A stretch of DNA of 64,000 nucleotides from an uncultured Saccharospirillaceae bacterium. GTDB lineage: Bacteria > Pseudomonadota > Gammaproteobacteria > Pseudomonadales > Oceanobacteraceae. The stretch covers positions 124,001 to 188,000 of the forward strand of contig CANNFT010000001.1 in NCBI GenBank assembly GCA_947503895.1. Direction: 5' to 3'. Below the pieces are notes generated by a model, which worked only from the letters and a program-made list of their open reading frames with translations, did no database searches and was not told the DNA's origin. The position numbers were made by a program, and so were the translations under genes. Positions 1 to 9,404 of the stretch are shown piece after piece; within the stretch, counting starts at the first letter, position 1, and each line of letters begins with the position of its first letter.

Positions 1-2
1 AT

Positions 3-320
3 TATAGGGGCTATGGATCACTGGAAGGTCTGGGATTAGCAGAAGTGGTTCCTGTCGGTGCGAAAACTATTTGGGTGGCAGTCGGTGAGATGAGTACTTT
101 AAGCAGTGTAGATTTATCTGCGGTAACGGACACGGCATCGATCTACTATTTGCAAGAAGATAAAATCACACTGGCGATAAAAGCATTTGATAATAACAAA
201 GACGCCGATAACTCCATAGCAGGGTATATCCGCTATGCTGGACTGCTCGTTGGCACCGTACACAAAGAGGGTAACGTATTTGTTGTAAGGTACATTGACG
301 GTACTTGGCAATTATTATAA
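3..320 (+). CDS. C-terminal part of an unknown protein (5' end outside window)
   Basis: The reading frame is open from the first bases of the window to a TAA at 318-320, so this is the last ~105 residues of a longer protein. No family was recognised. The tail alternates short hydrophobic and polar stretches as in a beta-rich domain and ends in GTWQLL. The next gene starts at the very next base, which suggests co-transcription with the outer-membrane protein and gspAB downstream. A GTG at 45 could be an internal start, but continuity to the window edge argues for a truncated longer gene. Confidence 0.6.
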   Translation, partial: YRGYGSLEGLGLAEVVPVGAKTIWVAVGEMSTLSSVDLSAVTDTASIYYLQEDKITLAIKAFDNNKDADNSIAGYIRYAGLLVGTVHKEGNVFVVRYIDGTWQLL

Positions 321-1406
321 ATGTCCTTGCTTTCTATTCGAGTGGCTGTGCTTTGCAGTGTGGCCACTTTGTCTCAATTGAGTCACGCCAATGGGCGTTT
401 TTCTGAGCGAAGCCAGGACACAAGCCCTGTCTCTTCCGCCGTTTATATCGACACATACCTTTATGCGTTTAGCGAACCTGTCCCGAACCAACAAATGATT
501 GATGGGTGGGACGAGTCGGGTGTGGGAGAATACGCGCAAGCAAAAGCACGACTTAGCCTAGGCGCAATCGTTCACCCGAACTGGTCCGTTGGTGTGCAAA
601 AACGGTGGGATTATCACTTCCTCTTTACTCGCGACACCGCACGCTTCTACAGCTTGCTGGAGAATCAAGACTTGACTGTTGGAACCTATCCGCTCGATTT
701 ATCGGTTAATGGACTAGAAAGTCGCGCTCTATTTCTTCAGTATTTTATACCGTTATCCTCATCAGTTGACGTAACCATTACGCCTTACGTCATCAAGCCC
801 GATAGGGTTCAGTGGGGGCGATTGAAAGGTGAAGGTGAAGTTCTCCCAAATGGCCAGTACAGTTTTGAGTATGATCTAGACTACCAGTATTCAAGGGACG
901 CTTTATTAGAGCGAAATGCTAAAAACGTCGAGGGTTGGGGGCACGCACTCGATGTGGCGCTGGATGTTCAGGTATCTGAGCAGGTTTCAGCGCATATTTG
1001 GATGAAAGACGCTTTTTACAGTATTTACTGGCAAGCATTGGATCGGAGTGAAGGCTGTCTTTTTCGGAGTCGCTCACAACTTGAGGTATGCGATCAAAAT
1101 TTTGTGCGTGATAGCGTTGATTCTGGCGTGCAAACCCTACCCATGGAGGCTGGGCTCAAGGTAAAATGGGCGGTTCTCCCAAGGCTGCATTTAGACACTG
1201 CTTATTGGGAGTGGGGGAAAGACTCTACTTGGGAGGTGGGAGTGAACTGGCGAGTGATGCGACTTTACTCTGACTTCCTACACGATAGCGTAGGCATAGG
1301 TTATCAGTCAGATAGAGTTCAGTTTTCAATTGGGCTGGATGATACCAGCATAGATAACGCCAGATACTGGCAATGGGCACTGGGATTAACTTGGCCTCTT
1401 CAATGA
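321..1406 (+). CDS. Putative outer-membrane beta-barrel protein, unknown function
   Basis: This 361-residue protein begins with a Sec signal peptide ending near LSHA (about residue 23). The rest is rich in alternating aromatic and polar strands and finishes in an aromatic strand (WALGLTWPLQ) typical of outer-membrane barrels. No named family was recognised. The start abuts the stop of the upstream gene, and the stop overlaps the gspA start (ATGA), so it is in the same transcription unit as gspA, gspB and dinG. The co-location with gspAB hints at an envelope role, but this is inference. Confidence 0.6.
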   Translation: MSLLSIRVAVLCSVATLSQLSHANGRFSERSQDTSPVSSAVYIDTYLYAFSEPVPNQQMIDGWDESGVGEYAQAKARLSLGAIVHPNWSVGVQKRWDYHFLFTRDTARFYSLLENQDLTVGTYPLDLSVNGLESRALFLQYFIPLSSSVDVTITPYVIKPDRVQWGRLKGEGEVLPNGQYSFEYDLDYQYSRDALLERNAKNVEGWGHALDVALDVQVSEQVSAHIWMKDAFYSIYWQALDRSEGCLFRSRSQLEVCDQNFVRDSVDSGVQTLPMEAGLKVKWAVLPRLHLDTAYWEWGKDSTWEVGVNWRVMRLYSDFLHDSVGIGYQSDRVQFSIGLDDTSIDNARYWQWALGLTWPLQ

Positions 1407-2959
1407 TTTACGAACAGTTTTTTGAGCTAACACAGCGTCCCTTTTCTATCGCGCCGAATCCGCAATTCCTATACGAAAATGGTCAGTATCGAGAGGCATT
1501 AGGTGTTCTCGAATATGGATTGTGTCATCGTGGTGGCTTTGTGCTGCTCACAGGCGAAGTGGGAACGGGTAAAACAACGCTGTGTCGTCAACTTCTCAAC
1601 CACATCCCTTCCAACACAGAAGTCGCGTTGATTCTTCACCCTCAGCTAGATCGCTTAGAGTTTCTGCATGCGATCTGTAATGAATTTGGTATCGAATGGG
1701 AAGAAAGCGATCAAGAATTCAGGTTAACCACGCGAATTTACCAGTATTTATTAAAAGTCTTCTCACAAGGCGGAAACGCCGTCCTCATTGTTGATGAGGC
1801 TCAGCATTTGGATGCCAGCGTTCTTGAGCAGGTCAGACTACTGACGAACTTAGAAACGAACGACGAAAAGCTGCTGCAAATCATATTACTGGGTCAGCCT
1901 GAATTGAAGGAACGTTTAGCTCGTTACGAATTGAGGCAATTAAACCAACGAATCACCGTTCGCTTTCATCTCAATCCGCTTAGTCGTAAAGAGATATCTG
2001 AGTACATTCGCCACCGATTGGGTGTGGCTGGGACAAAGCAAAAAATATTTAGCGGGTTTAGTGTTCGTCGGTTGCATAAATTGACACGAGGTATTCCTCG
2101 CTTAATAAATGTGGTGGCCGATCGAGCACTTATGGGGGCCTACGCTGACAACCAAAAAGTGGTCTCTGCGAAAATAGTATCAAAAGCGGCAATTGAAGTG
2201 TTGCCAGAAGAGTTTCTTACTAAGTCCAAGCTGTCCTACGTCTTCGCCGCAGCAGCGGCCATAGCCATCATTTTTGTGGGTTGGTATGGCGTGAATTTTT
2301 ACTTCAAGCCAGACATTATGCCAGATCCCACATTGGCTCAATCGAATGCTTCCCCAGCAGTATCGCAAACTCAACCACGACCTCGACAACCTGAAGTCGA
2401 GCAAAGCGGCGCGAGTAATTTAATCGAAGATCTACTTTCGAGCGCTATGGATGCTTCATTGGATGATTTGGCTGCGTACTGGGGTGTGACACCGCGTGAG
2501 GCATGCTTGGCACCTCGACAATGCTGGAGAGGCGAACTTCCGACGAGTCTGATGCAGCAGGCAAACGTGCCTTCCCTCATTGAAATCAATGATCGTTGGT
2601 ATCGCTACAAAGCTGAAAGACCAGAATTTAGAAAACTCGCAGAGTTTAAGATTATTTGGCAGCCGCCTTATGAATTTAATAAAGCGCTTAAAGTAGGCGA
2701 TGTACACGACCTAGTATCGTGGGTAAGAAATATTATTCAGACGGGTGGCGCGCAGCAAACTACCGATGATGGTTGGGAGGTTATTCAGCCAGAAGGCGGA
2801 ACGACTATCTATACTCCGGGGTTAGAAGAATACGATTGGTTGCTTGAGCAGCAGGTACGACAATTCCAAGCGAAACACGGTCTTAAAACCGATGGCCTTA
2901 TCGGCTCTCAAACTCTGATTGCGTTATGGCTGAAGTCTCGTCAGCAGGAGTCTTTATAA
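1403..2959 (+). CDS. gspA: GspA/ExeA-type AAA ATPase with peptidoglycan-binding domain
   Basis: The protein has 518 residues from the ATG at 1403. It has an N-terminal AAA ATPase with Walker A GEVGTGKTTL (51-60) and Walker B VLIVDEAQHL (127-135). A single membrane segment lies at about 279-300, and a C-terminal peptidoglycan-binding-1-like domain occupies the last ~60 residues (VRQFQAKHGLKTDGLIG). This order is that of ExeA/GspA, which with GspB helps place the type II secretion secretin through the peptidoglycan layer. MshM-like ATPases lack the C-terminal domain. The start overlaps the upstream stop, and the stop shares one base with the gspB start. Confidence 0.87.
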   Translation: MIYEQFFELTQRPFSIAPNPQFLYENGQYREALGVLEYGLCHRGGFVLLTGEVGTGKTTLCRQLLNHIPSNTEVALILHPQLDRLEFLHAICNEFGIEWEESDQEFRLTTRIYQYLLKVFSQGGNAVLIVDEAQHLDASVLEQVRLLTNLETNDEKLLQIILLGQPELKERLARYELRQLNQRITVRFHLNPLSRKEISEYIRHRLGVAGTKQKIFSGFSVRRLHKLTRGIPRLINVVADRALMGAYADNQKVVSAKIVSKAAIEVLPEEFLTKSKLSYVFAAAAAIAIIFVGWYGVNFYFKPDIMPDPTLAQSNASPAVSQTQPRPRQPEVEQSGASNLIEDLLSSAMDASLDDLAAYWGVTPREACLAPRQCWRGELPTSLMQQANVPSLIEINDRWYRYKAERPEFRKLAEFKIIWQPPYEFNKALKVGDVHDLVSWVRNIIQTGGAQQTTDDGWEVIQPEGGTTIYTPGLEEYDWLLEQQVRQFQAKHGLKTDGLIGSQTLIALWLKSRQQESL

Positions 2960-3621
2960 TGTCATATTTAATGAAGGCGCTTGAGAAGGCTGAACAGGAA
3001 CGCGCAAAACAACAGGAAAAAGAAGCCGGCTTAAAAAGTGGCCAGCAGGCTGCTCAAGCGAGCCTGCCAATGGGGCTTGTAGCCATGGTCGTTGGGGTAT
3101 TGGTCGTCGCTATAGGCTCAACTATTTGGATGGGGCGAGATAGCACATCTGACGAAGACGAAAATATTGCATTGGATGTTCCAGCTTATTCAGAAGATAA
3201 AGCGCAAGAGTCAAATGAAGCTGATGCGGACCAATCGAGCTCATTGAATAATCGTAGTGCATCAGAAGCCGTATCCTCTTCGGACGTATCACAGAATGAA
3301 GCTGCAGTTGTTCAGAGTATCGATGAAGCACCACAGAGCGAGCCCGTCGTGATCGAAGCAAAGCCTGCGCGAGTTTATGATTTAGTGGAACTGGATGTCG
3401 CCACCATCAATCGTTTGCCCACCATTCGATTCCAAGGCCATATCTACTCGTCTGCTGCCGAATACAGAACGGTTCAAATCAATGATCGGACATTATCAGA
3501 GGGTTCCCTCATTGCAGCCGGTGTTCAATTAGTCGAAATAACAACGGAAGGCATCGTTATTTCAGTAGGAAATAAACGGGTCTCTTTACCGAAAGGCCAA
3601 GATTGGATTGCCCCTCAATAA
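2959..3621 (+). CDS. gspB: GspB/ExeB-type secretin assembly protein
   Basis: This 220-residue protein starts MSYLMKALEKAEQERA, a typical GspB cytoplasmic N-terminus. It has one membrane helix at about 38-58, an acidic Ser-rich periplasmic linker, and a C-terminal ~75-residue domain (YDLVELDVATINRLP onward) matching the GspB C-terminal fold. The ATG at 2959 overlaps the gspA TAA by one base and the stop overlaps the dinG ATG. GspB partners GspA during secretin insertion. No other gsp genes are visible in the window, so the main secretion operon must lie elsewhere. Confidence 0.85.
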   Translation: MSYLMKALEKAEQERAKQQEKEAGLKSGQQAAQASLPMGLVAMVVGVLVVAIGSTIWMGRDSTSDEDENIALDVPAYSEDKAQESNEADADQSSSLNNRSASEAVSSSDVSQNEAAVVQSIDEAPQSEPVVIEAKPARVYDLVELDVATINRLPTIRFQGHIYSSAAEYRTVQINDRTLSEGSLIAAGVQLVEITTEGIVISVGNKRVSLPKGQDWIAPQ

Positions 3622-5774
3622 TGTTAAGTGCCGAAGCTAAACACGCTATTCAAGATGCCTACAGTCAATTCCTCAAAGCAAAAAAATTAAAACCTAGGCG
3701 GGGCCAAAAACAAATGGTCGCCGCCATCGCACGCACACTTGGCGGTATTTCCTACGATGATGAAGGGGTTAGAACGTCCAATTTGCCTGTCTGTGTTGTT
3801 GAGGCCGGTACTGGCACAGGTAAGACACTTGCGTACTTAATTTCGACCATTCCTTTTGCCGAAGACTTGGGAAAAAAAATAGTCGTTTCTACCGCTACAG
3901 TGGCGCTTCAAGAACAATTAATTGTTAAAGACATTCCAGACGTTGCTAAACACAGTGGCCTCGAATTCCGTTATGCGTTAGCAAAAGGGCGAGGTCGCTA
4001 TTTGTGTGTTCATAAGCTCGACCTTGAGCTGCAAGATCAAAGAATGTTCGAAGCAACACTTGATATGTTTGGTGGAGGCGAAAGCTCACAGGACCAAAAA
4101 GACTTATTTAACCAAATGCTGGATCAATTCCTTTCTGGTAAGTGGGATGGCGATCGAGATAATTGGCCTGAGCAAGTGGAGCAAGAAGATTGGTCTCGTT
4201 TAACGGCGACACATCGTGAATGCAGTAATCGACGATGCCCGCACTTTAATGCTTGCCCATTTTTTACCGCTCGTAAATCTTTAGAAGATGCAGACCTGAT
4301 TATCGCCAATCACGATCTTGTTATGGCCGATATTAGTTTAGGCGGCGGTGCAGTATTACCAGACCCAGCTCAAACCATTTACGTTTTCGACGAAGGGCAT
4401 CACTTGCCGGATAAGGCGATTAATCACTTTGCCGGTCAGGTAAAGCTTCATCAAGAAGAAAACCTCTTGAAGCAAATTGGTAAGTCGGTTGATGGTCTTG
4501 GCAAGCAAAGTGGTACACCCATGGGGTTGCTTCAAGTGGTGCAAGCGATTCCTGCAGCTATTGATGCGATCTCAGGTCAGCTAAAACTGGTGCGGCATAT
4601 GGTGATGTCTTTCATGGGGGAGCAGGCAGAGCAGGAGGGGTATCACCAGCATCGTTTCCGCATGGGATTAGTGCCAGACGAATTGATTGAAACGTCTGTA
4701 GAATTAAATAAAAGCCATAATACCCTTTATGGTCAGGTCGATAAAATTGTTGACGCTCTCAAGAGTTCTTTAAACAAAGAAGACGGTGAGTATCGACAGC
4801 AGGACGCAGAGCGATGGTTTCCAATTTTTGGTTTGTTGCTCGCAAGACTGGAAGCGGCTGGAATGCTGTGGCTAAGTTTTGGACAACGAGATCTGGAAGG
4901 TAATCCACCGACGTCTCGTTGGCTGGAGAGGGTGTACACTGAATCCGAAGACGATATTGGCTTGTACAGCAGTCCGATCTTAGCAGCAGAGTTGTTGGCT
5001 AAGAACTTATGGAGCCGCTGTTTTGGAGCCGTCGTCACGTCTGCTACTTTAACGGCGCTTGGTCGATTTGATCGCTTCAGAATGAAAGCGGGGGTTGCAC
5101 GAGATAACCATTCAGAGATTATCGAAAGCCCGTTCAATTATCCTGCTCTGGGTGAGATTGTCGTTCCCTCCGGTGCTAAAGAGGCAGGCACAGGACCGGA
5201 ATACAATGAGCATATCGTTAAACTGTTGGATGAAAACCTTACGTTAGATGAAAGTGCGCTTGTGTTGTTTACTAATCGTCGAATGATGAATGATGTCAAA
5301 GGGGGTTTACCCTTCGAATTGAAGCAGCACGTCATGACTCAGGATGAGTTTTCTAAACAAGAAGTGATTCGTCAGCACAGAGAAAAAATAGAATCCAAAA
5401 AGCCCAGTATTTTATTTGGCTTGGCCAGTTTTGCTGAAGGTATCGATTTGCCCGGTGACTTATTACAACATGTTGTTATTGTGCGACTGCCGTTTTCCGT
5501 TCCAGATGACCCTGTCGATGCTACCTTAGCAGAGTGGCTAGAATCTCAGGGGCGAAATCCATTTATGGAAATTTCTGTCCCCGATGCATCCGTTAGACTA
5601 ATCCAAGCATGTGGAAGATTAATTCGAACGGAAACCGATACCGGTAAAATAACGATTCTGGATAAGCGAGTATTGACTAAACGATATGGTCGTTTATTGA
5701 TTGATGCGCTCCCGCCATTTGAAAAAAAATCTTGCGTACCGTTAATGCAAAGCAGGTCTTTTAACGTCATTTAA
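3621..5774 (+). CDS. dinG: DinG-family ATP-dependent 5'-3' DNA helicase (XPD-like)
   Basis: The protein has 717 residues from the ATG at 3621. Walker A EAGTGTGKT is at 61-69. The four Fe-S cluster cysteines typical of the XPD/DinG family appear as C129, C201, C206 and C212, and the helicase motif II DEGH is at 257-260. Motif VI residues lie near the C-terminus (QACGRLIR). Length agrees with E. coli DinG (716). The start overlaps the gspB stop, making it the last gene of an overlapping run. DinG resolves R-loops and other structures and is often SOS-controlled, but no LexA site was seen directly in front, as expected for an internal operon gene. Confidence 0.92.
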   Translation: MLSAEAKHAIQDAYSQFLKAKKLKPRRGQKQMVAAIARTLGGISYDDEGVRTSNLPVCVVEAGTGTGKTLAYLISTIPFAEDLGKKIVVSTATVALQEQLIVKDIPDVAKHSGLEFRYALAKGRGRYLCVHKLDLELQDQRMFEATLDMFGGGESSQDQKDLFNQMLDQFLSGKWDGDRDNWPEQVEQEDWSRLTATHRECSNRRCPHFNACPFFTARKSLEDADLIIANHDLVMADISLGGGAVLPDPAQTIYVFDEGHHLPDKAINHFAGQVKLHQEENLLKQIGKSVDGLGKQSGTPMGLLQVVQAIPAAIDAISGQLKLVRHMVMSFMGEQAEQEGYHQHRFRMGLVPDELIETSVELNKSHNTLYGQVDKIVDALKSSLNKEDGEYRQQDAERWFPIFGLLLARLEAAGMLWLSFGQRDLEGNPPTSRWLERVYTESEDDIGLYSSPILAAELLAKNLWSRCFGAVVTSATLTALGRFDRFRMKAGVARDNHSEIIESPFNYPALGEIVVPSGAKEAGTGPEYNEHIVKLLDENLTLDESALVLFTNRRMMNDVKGGLPFELKQHVMTQDEFSKQEVIRQHREKIESKKPSILFGLASFAEGIDLPGDLLQHVVIVRLPFSVPDDPVDATLAEWLESQGRNPFMEISVPDASVRLIQACGRLIRTETDTGKITILDKRVLTKRYGRLLIDALPPFEKKSCVPLMQSRSFNVI

Positions 5775-5977
5775 TCAGCTTGTTGAAATCAATCGTAAAT
5801 TTGGTTTATATACCTCAAGCTAATGGCAATAGTAGGCCTTTCTGTGGCGATCACTCTTTAAGGGCCCCTCTATCACTCAGCAAGTTTTCTGTAGTTTTAT
5901 AGGGATGTCCTTAAATATGAACTTTGATGTCGTAGGCCGATTAGATCATCATAATCCGCGGTGAGTGCTCCCAATTT

Positions 5978-6907
5978 ATGAAGACCGATTCACAGGAATC
6001 CTCCTTAGTGCAGTACTTGCACCCGAAATACGCTGCAACTTGGTGCGGCTTAGCCATTCTCTTTATCGTTTCTAAACTCCCTTTCACATGGTTGCAGTCT
6101 ATTTCGACCTGCTTAGGATATGTTGCTTATCGATTTGGTCGCACTCGTCGAGAGGTGGCCAGTGCAAATATCCGTGAATGTTTCCCACACCTCAGCAGAC
6201 AGGAACAAGATGAATTGGTTAAAAATGCGTTTGTCGCGAACATGAAAGGAATTTTTGAGTCCGCCGTGGCGTGGTGGGGAAACCCTGAAAAGATATTACA
6301 AAAACTTGATGTGTATGGGCTTGAGTATATCAGGGAGGCTGAATCAAGAGGGAAGGGTGTGTTGTTGCTGGGTGGTCACTTTAGTCTATTGGATTTTGCG
6401 GCGCCCATGATCTCCAATGTGATTGATTTTAACTATATGTATCGCCCAAACGATAATAAGCTCTTTAACGCAGTGATTGAGCGCGGCCGGAAAAAATTCT
6501 CAAATAAAAAATTTACGAAATTTGAGACTTTGGAAATGCTTAAGTACTTAAAGGATGGGAATACAGTTTGGTATGGATACGATCAAGACTTCGGTGCAAA
6601 GCGATCTGTTTTCGCTCCCTTCTTTAATGTGCCGGCTGCTACGCTAAAAATGCCACGAAGTATCGCGCGTAAAACAGGCGCGACAGTTTTGATGTTGGCA
6701 CAATTGAGGGAGCCAAATGGTCGCTACAGTTTAAGGTTTTCACCGATATTTGAAGATTTCTCGGCACTAGATGATACTGCGGCTGCTACGCAAATAAATG
6801 CGCAGTTAGAAGCATTTGTAAAACTTTATCCGGAACAGTATTTGTGGATGCATCGTCGATTTAGAACTCGACCAATAGGTTTACCTCCCATTTATGTCAA
6901 AGAATAG
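5978..6907 (+). CDS. LpxL/LpxM-family lipid A late acyltransferase
   Basis: This 309-residue protein has one N-terminal hydrophobic segment (about 23-45) and the acyltransferase signature GGHFSLLDFA, giving the catalytic H134-x4-D139 pair. The C-terminus has the family's PEQYLWMHRRFR element. It should transfer a secondary acyl chain to Kdo2-lipid A at the inner membrane. Whether it corresponds to LpxL, LpxM or LpxP cannot be decided by reading. It stands alone, with a 200-bp gap upstream and a long non-coding region downstream. Confidence 0.85.
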   Translation: MKTDSQESSLVQYLHPKYAATWCGLAILFIVSKLPFTWLQSISTCLGYVAYRFGRTRREVASANIRECFPHLSRQEQDELVKNAFVANMKGIFESAVAWWGNPEKILQKLDVYGLEYIREAESRGKGVLLLGGHFSLLDFAAPMISNVIDFNYMYRPNDNKLFNAVIERGRKKFSNKKFTKFETLEMLKYLKDGNTVWYGYDQDFGAKRSVFAPFFNVPAATLKMPRSIARKTGATVLMLAQLREPNGRYSLRFSPIFEDFSALDDTAAATQINAQLEAFVKLYPEQYLWMHRRFRTRPIGLPPIYVKE

Positions 6908-7631
6908 ATGGCCCCAATTTGAGGGTGTAAAAACCATGTAGTTATGAGCATGGCGCTACGGTTATATACACCTTCCAATTGGAAAGTTGAATTGTGCTAA
7001 TGAAAAGCGGTTCTACCTATATGAATAAAAATTCTACACGGGGGATCGAAATCCATTCTTTTGTACGCAATTTTAGGTCGTTTTCGACTGTTGCACGCTT
7101 TTAATAGTGGTAAGTGTTCTATGAATTGCCAGCAGGTTTCTCGAAACTACATCGTGCCGTAAGATAAATTCCGGTCACTTCAATTTCTGCATAGTTGTCT
7201 TTTGATTAAATCCGTTAGATCTTCATAAGCACGCCTTGCCCTTAAACATACACTCGGCCAGAGCCTAAAGTGACCTTATAGCAATGCCCCGAAGTCATTT
7301 GAACTATACAATCGGCTGCCACTTGATCTTCGCCTGCGATCAATAATTAACTTGTCATCTATTGAATGCCCGTCTTACCCCATGAAAATAAAATTGTGCC
7401 AATGCATAACGGTATTTTCGCTACCGGTTTATTTTGCAAATAGTCATATTAGTTCCCGAGTGTTTGCTGGTTTTGGCCCTGAACCTGGATACGAATTAGC
7501 CGGTCTGATAAAGGGTGTGGTTCTCCACTTTATGCGTGCGTAATTAAGTGGTGACTGCGCGAATTGAACGTCTTCGTTCAATCAAGCGTCATCAAGTGAT
7601 GGCTCATTAAAATTAGAGTAGAGGACTGAAT
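6908..7631. other. Long intergenic region with a dispersed repeat
   Basis: No convincing gene is present. A frame at 7382-7543 could encode a 53-residue peptide with a hydrophobic start but lacks a ribosome-binding site and was not accepted. The middle (7173-7275) is a diverged copy of sequence at 24761-24865. The rest shows nothing recognisable. Confidence 0.5.
7173..7275 (+). repeat. Dispersed intergenic repeat, copy A
   Basis: About 103 bp align with 24761-24865 at roughly 75% identity by eye. They share blocks such as AATTTCTG, CGTTAGA, CACGCCTTG and CCAGAGC-TAAAGTGA, and both lie in intergenic DNA on the same strand. It could be a small RNA family, a non-autonomous element or a duplicated control region. 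Confidence 0.6.
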
Positions 7632-7898
7632 ATGAAAACGTTTATAACCGTTCTACTAATGCCTGCTGGTGGTTTACTGGCCTTTAACCTATATGCTGCT
7701 GAGCCTATGCCGCAGCACGATAGCGTAAGCTCTGTTGAATGCGCTGAGTTGGATTCAAATATCAATCGTTCGCGAATGAGAAGGGATGATGTTGACATTC
7801 AAAATTTGAAATCAAAATGTCAGTCAGGTCACTCTGACAGAATCATGGACATTAATACTTCGGTTGCCATTGATGACGAAGATTACACAGATCGTTAA
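7632..7898 (+). CDS. Small secreted protein of unknown function
   Basis: This 88-residue protein has a clear RBS (AGAGGAC) 6-8 bases before the ATG and a signal peptide (MKTFITVLLMPAGGLLAFNLYA, cut near AAEP). The mature part is charged, with two cysteines (ECAEL and KCQSG) that could form a disulphide. No family was recognised. A hairpin at 7960-7990 follows. It appears monocistronic. Confidence 0.55.
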   Translation: MKTFITVLLMPAGGLLAFNLYAAEPMPQHDSVSSVECAELDSNINRSRMRRDDVDIQNLKSKCQSGHSDRIMDINTSVAIDDEDYTDR

Positions 7899-7959
7899 TT
7901 GGGCGATTATAAAATGGATTGATGAGGGCCGAATGCTTATTTAGACGTTAACTAGCCAT

Positions 7960-7990
7960 AAAGAGACTCTTGATATTGTAGAGTTTCTTT
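7960..7990 (+). terminator. Hairpin after the small secreted protein gene
   Basis: Arms AAAGAGACTC (7960-7969) and GAGTTTCTTT (7981-7990) pair with one mismatch around an 11-base loop. The T-rich right arm makes it a weak intrinsic terminator candidate. Confidence 0.45.
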
Positions 7991-8105
7991 GTGGCACATT
8001 TGCTCAGCTGTGCCTCTTTACCCTTCACTCCTTTCCCCGCGGTTCAATCGCTTTAACGTACGCTATGGCGTTCGCGATTGGGTATGACAGAGTCATGCAA
8101 CGAAA

Positions 8106-8124
8106 GTTAATGAGAATCATTCGT
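8106..8124. promoter_or_regulatory. Candidate Fur box before the nap operon
   Basis: The core AATGAGAATCATT (8109-8121) differs from the classical AATGATAATCATT at one base and is a common Fur-site form in gammaproteobacteria. It lies about 135 bp before napE. Iron control is plausible because the Nap subunits carry many hemes and Fe-S clusters. Confidence 0.5.
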
Positions 8125-8175
8125 AGAAATTATCTGGCTGGCGTTGCAAAAAGCTGAGTTCTATACCTAGCAAAG

Positions 8176-8189
8176 ATGATCTAAATCAG
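8176..8189. promoter_or_regulatory. Candidate FNR/Anr box before napE
   Basis: TGAT-CTAA-ATCA (8177-8188) is an exact match to the inner TGAT-N4-ATCA core of FNR-family sites. It sits 66 bp upstream of the napE start, fitting oxygen-dependent control of periplasmic nitrate reductase. Confidence 0.6.
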
Positions 8190-8254
8190 TATTAGGCATG
8201 CTGTGCAAGCCTACACTGAATCTTGCACATTGGATTGATATGAGAAGCAAGAAT

Positions 8255-8401
8255 ATGGAACCAGCCAGCAAGAAAGACGAACTGCTCCTATTTCTAATGA
8301 TCACCATCCTGCTTTTTCCGGTGCTTTCAGTCGTACTCGTAGGCGGATACGGTTTTGCAGTTTGGATCAGTCAGATGTTTTTTGGCCCGCCGGGCATTTA
8401 A
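8255..8401 (+). CDS. napE: NapE, small membrane protein of periplasmic nitrate reductase
   Basis: This is a 48-residue single-helix membrane protein. The segment FPVLSVVLVGGYGFAVW and the end FFGPPGI are characteristic of NapE. The ATG at 8255 was chosen because it begins the conserved region. An in-frame ATG at 8240 and a start at 8198 would add unconserved residues. NapE has no known catalytic role and is the first gene of the nap operon here. Confidence 0.8.
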   Translation: MEPASKKDELLLFLMITILLFPVLSVVLVGGYGFAVWISQMFFGPPGI

Positions 8402-8490
8402 GCTGACTAATATTTTTGCCAGCAAGGTGGGAGCATATCAGCAAGGCGATACGCTGAATGAAAACAGTTAAATTGTAGGCGGAACGGAAT

Positions 8491-9012
8491 ATGGCATCTA
8501 CATCAGTCAATCGCAGTCGCCGGCAATGGCTGCTTGGTCGCGCTCACAAAAATATTGAAGCACATAGATTACCGTGGCTAGTAAACAATGATTCCTTTGT
8601 GGACGATTGTACGCTTTGCGGTAAATGTATTCAGGCTTGCCCCGAAAACATTATTGTAAAAGGGGATGGCGGATTTCCCGAGATTGATTTCCATAGGGGG
8701 GATTGCCAATTCTGCTATGAATGCGCATCTGTCTGTGTAGATGTTAATTTTTATCCTCGCAGCAAAGCACCTTGGACCCTAAAGGCTGTTATCTCTAACG
8801 AAGTTCATACACATCAAAATACCTGTCTCGTTAACCAATCTGTTATGTGTCAAACCTGTAAGGACTTCTGTGAGTTTGATGCTATCACTCTCGTCCAAAG
8901 TGTCGGCCATGTTGCTCGGCCAAAAGTGGATACAGCGCTTTGCTCAGGTTGTGGAGCGTGTGTGAGCGCTTGTCCTTCGCAAGCTATTTCCATGGCCAGT
9001 GAAGGCATCTAA
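8491..9012 (+). CDS. napF: NapF, ferredoxin-type maturation protein
   Basis: This 173-residue cytoplasmic protein has several cysteine clusters of 4Fe-4S type: CTLCGKCIQACP, CQFCYECASVC, CQTCKDFCEF and CSGCGACVSACP. NapF interacts with NapA in the cytoplasm during cofactor or cluster assembly before Tat export. It is the second gene of the nap operon. NapD starts 52 bases after its stop. Confidence 0.92.
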   Translation: MASTSVNRSRRQWLLGRAHKNIEAHRLPWLVNNDSFVDDCTLCGKCIQACPENIIVKGDGGFPEIDFHRGDCQFCYECASVCVDVNFYPRSKAPWTLKAVISNEVHTHQNTCLVNQSVMCQTCKDFCEFDAITLVQSVGHVARPKVDTALCSGCGACVSACPSQAISMASEGI

Positions 9013-9064
9013 ACAAAAAAATGTCGTCTGCATAAAAAGCGGCCGACATGATGAGGAGAGTGTA

Positions 9065-9310
9065 ATGCAAGCCGAAAGCGAATATCACGTATCGAGTTTG
9101 GTCGTTCAGTTTAAGCCAGAGCTTCAAGAGTCCATTGCTCAAGCTTTGAATGTTTTAGATCACGTTGAGTTACACGGTATTGATCCTGTTGGAAAGGCCG
9201 TAGTCGTGGTGGATGGAGATGACGAACGTTCCTTAGCAGACAGCATTGAAGAAATTAGGAATGTGCCGGGGGTGATCACCGCTTCCGTTGTATTTCATCG
9301 AATTGGCTGA
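9065..9310 (+). CDS. napD: NapD, NapA-specific chaperone
   Basis: The protein has 81 residues from the ATG at 9065, chosen for the strong GAGGAGA site before it and because conservation begins at YHVSSLVVQ. It has a ferredoxin-like alpha/beta fold pattern with the ending PGVITASVVFHR typical of NapD. It binds the NapA twin-arginine signal and delays export until cofactor loading is complete. A frame extension to 8999 overlaps napF and is not conserved. Confidence 0.9.
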   Translation: MQAESEYHVSSLVVQFKPELQESIAQALNVLDHVELHGIDPVGKAVVVVDGDDERSLADSIEEIRNVPGVITASVVFHRIG

Positions 9311-9404
9311 GTAAAGAGTGGAATGTGTTTTCAGCATTCTACTGCGAGCGTCGGTAAACAATTAAGAGCACTTAAGCGTTAATGTATGAGTGAGAGGTAC
9401 CAGT

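Noticed and set aside
1403..2959. MshM-type MSHA pilus ATPase
   Set aside because: The C-terminal peptidoglycan-binding domain and the adjacent GspB protein fit GspA/ExeA instead.
7352..7543. Small gene with possible signal peptide
   Set aside because: No ribosome-binding site before either start (7352 or 7382) and no recognisable composition; it lies beside a repeat in non-coding DNA.
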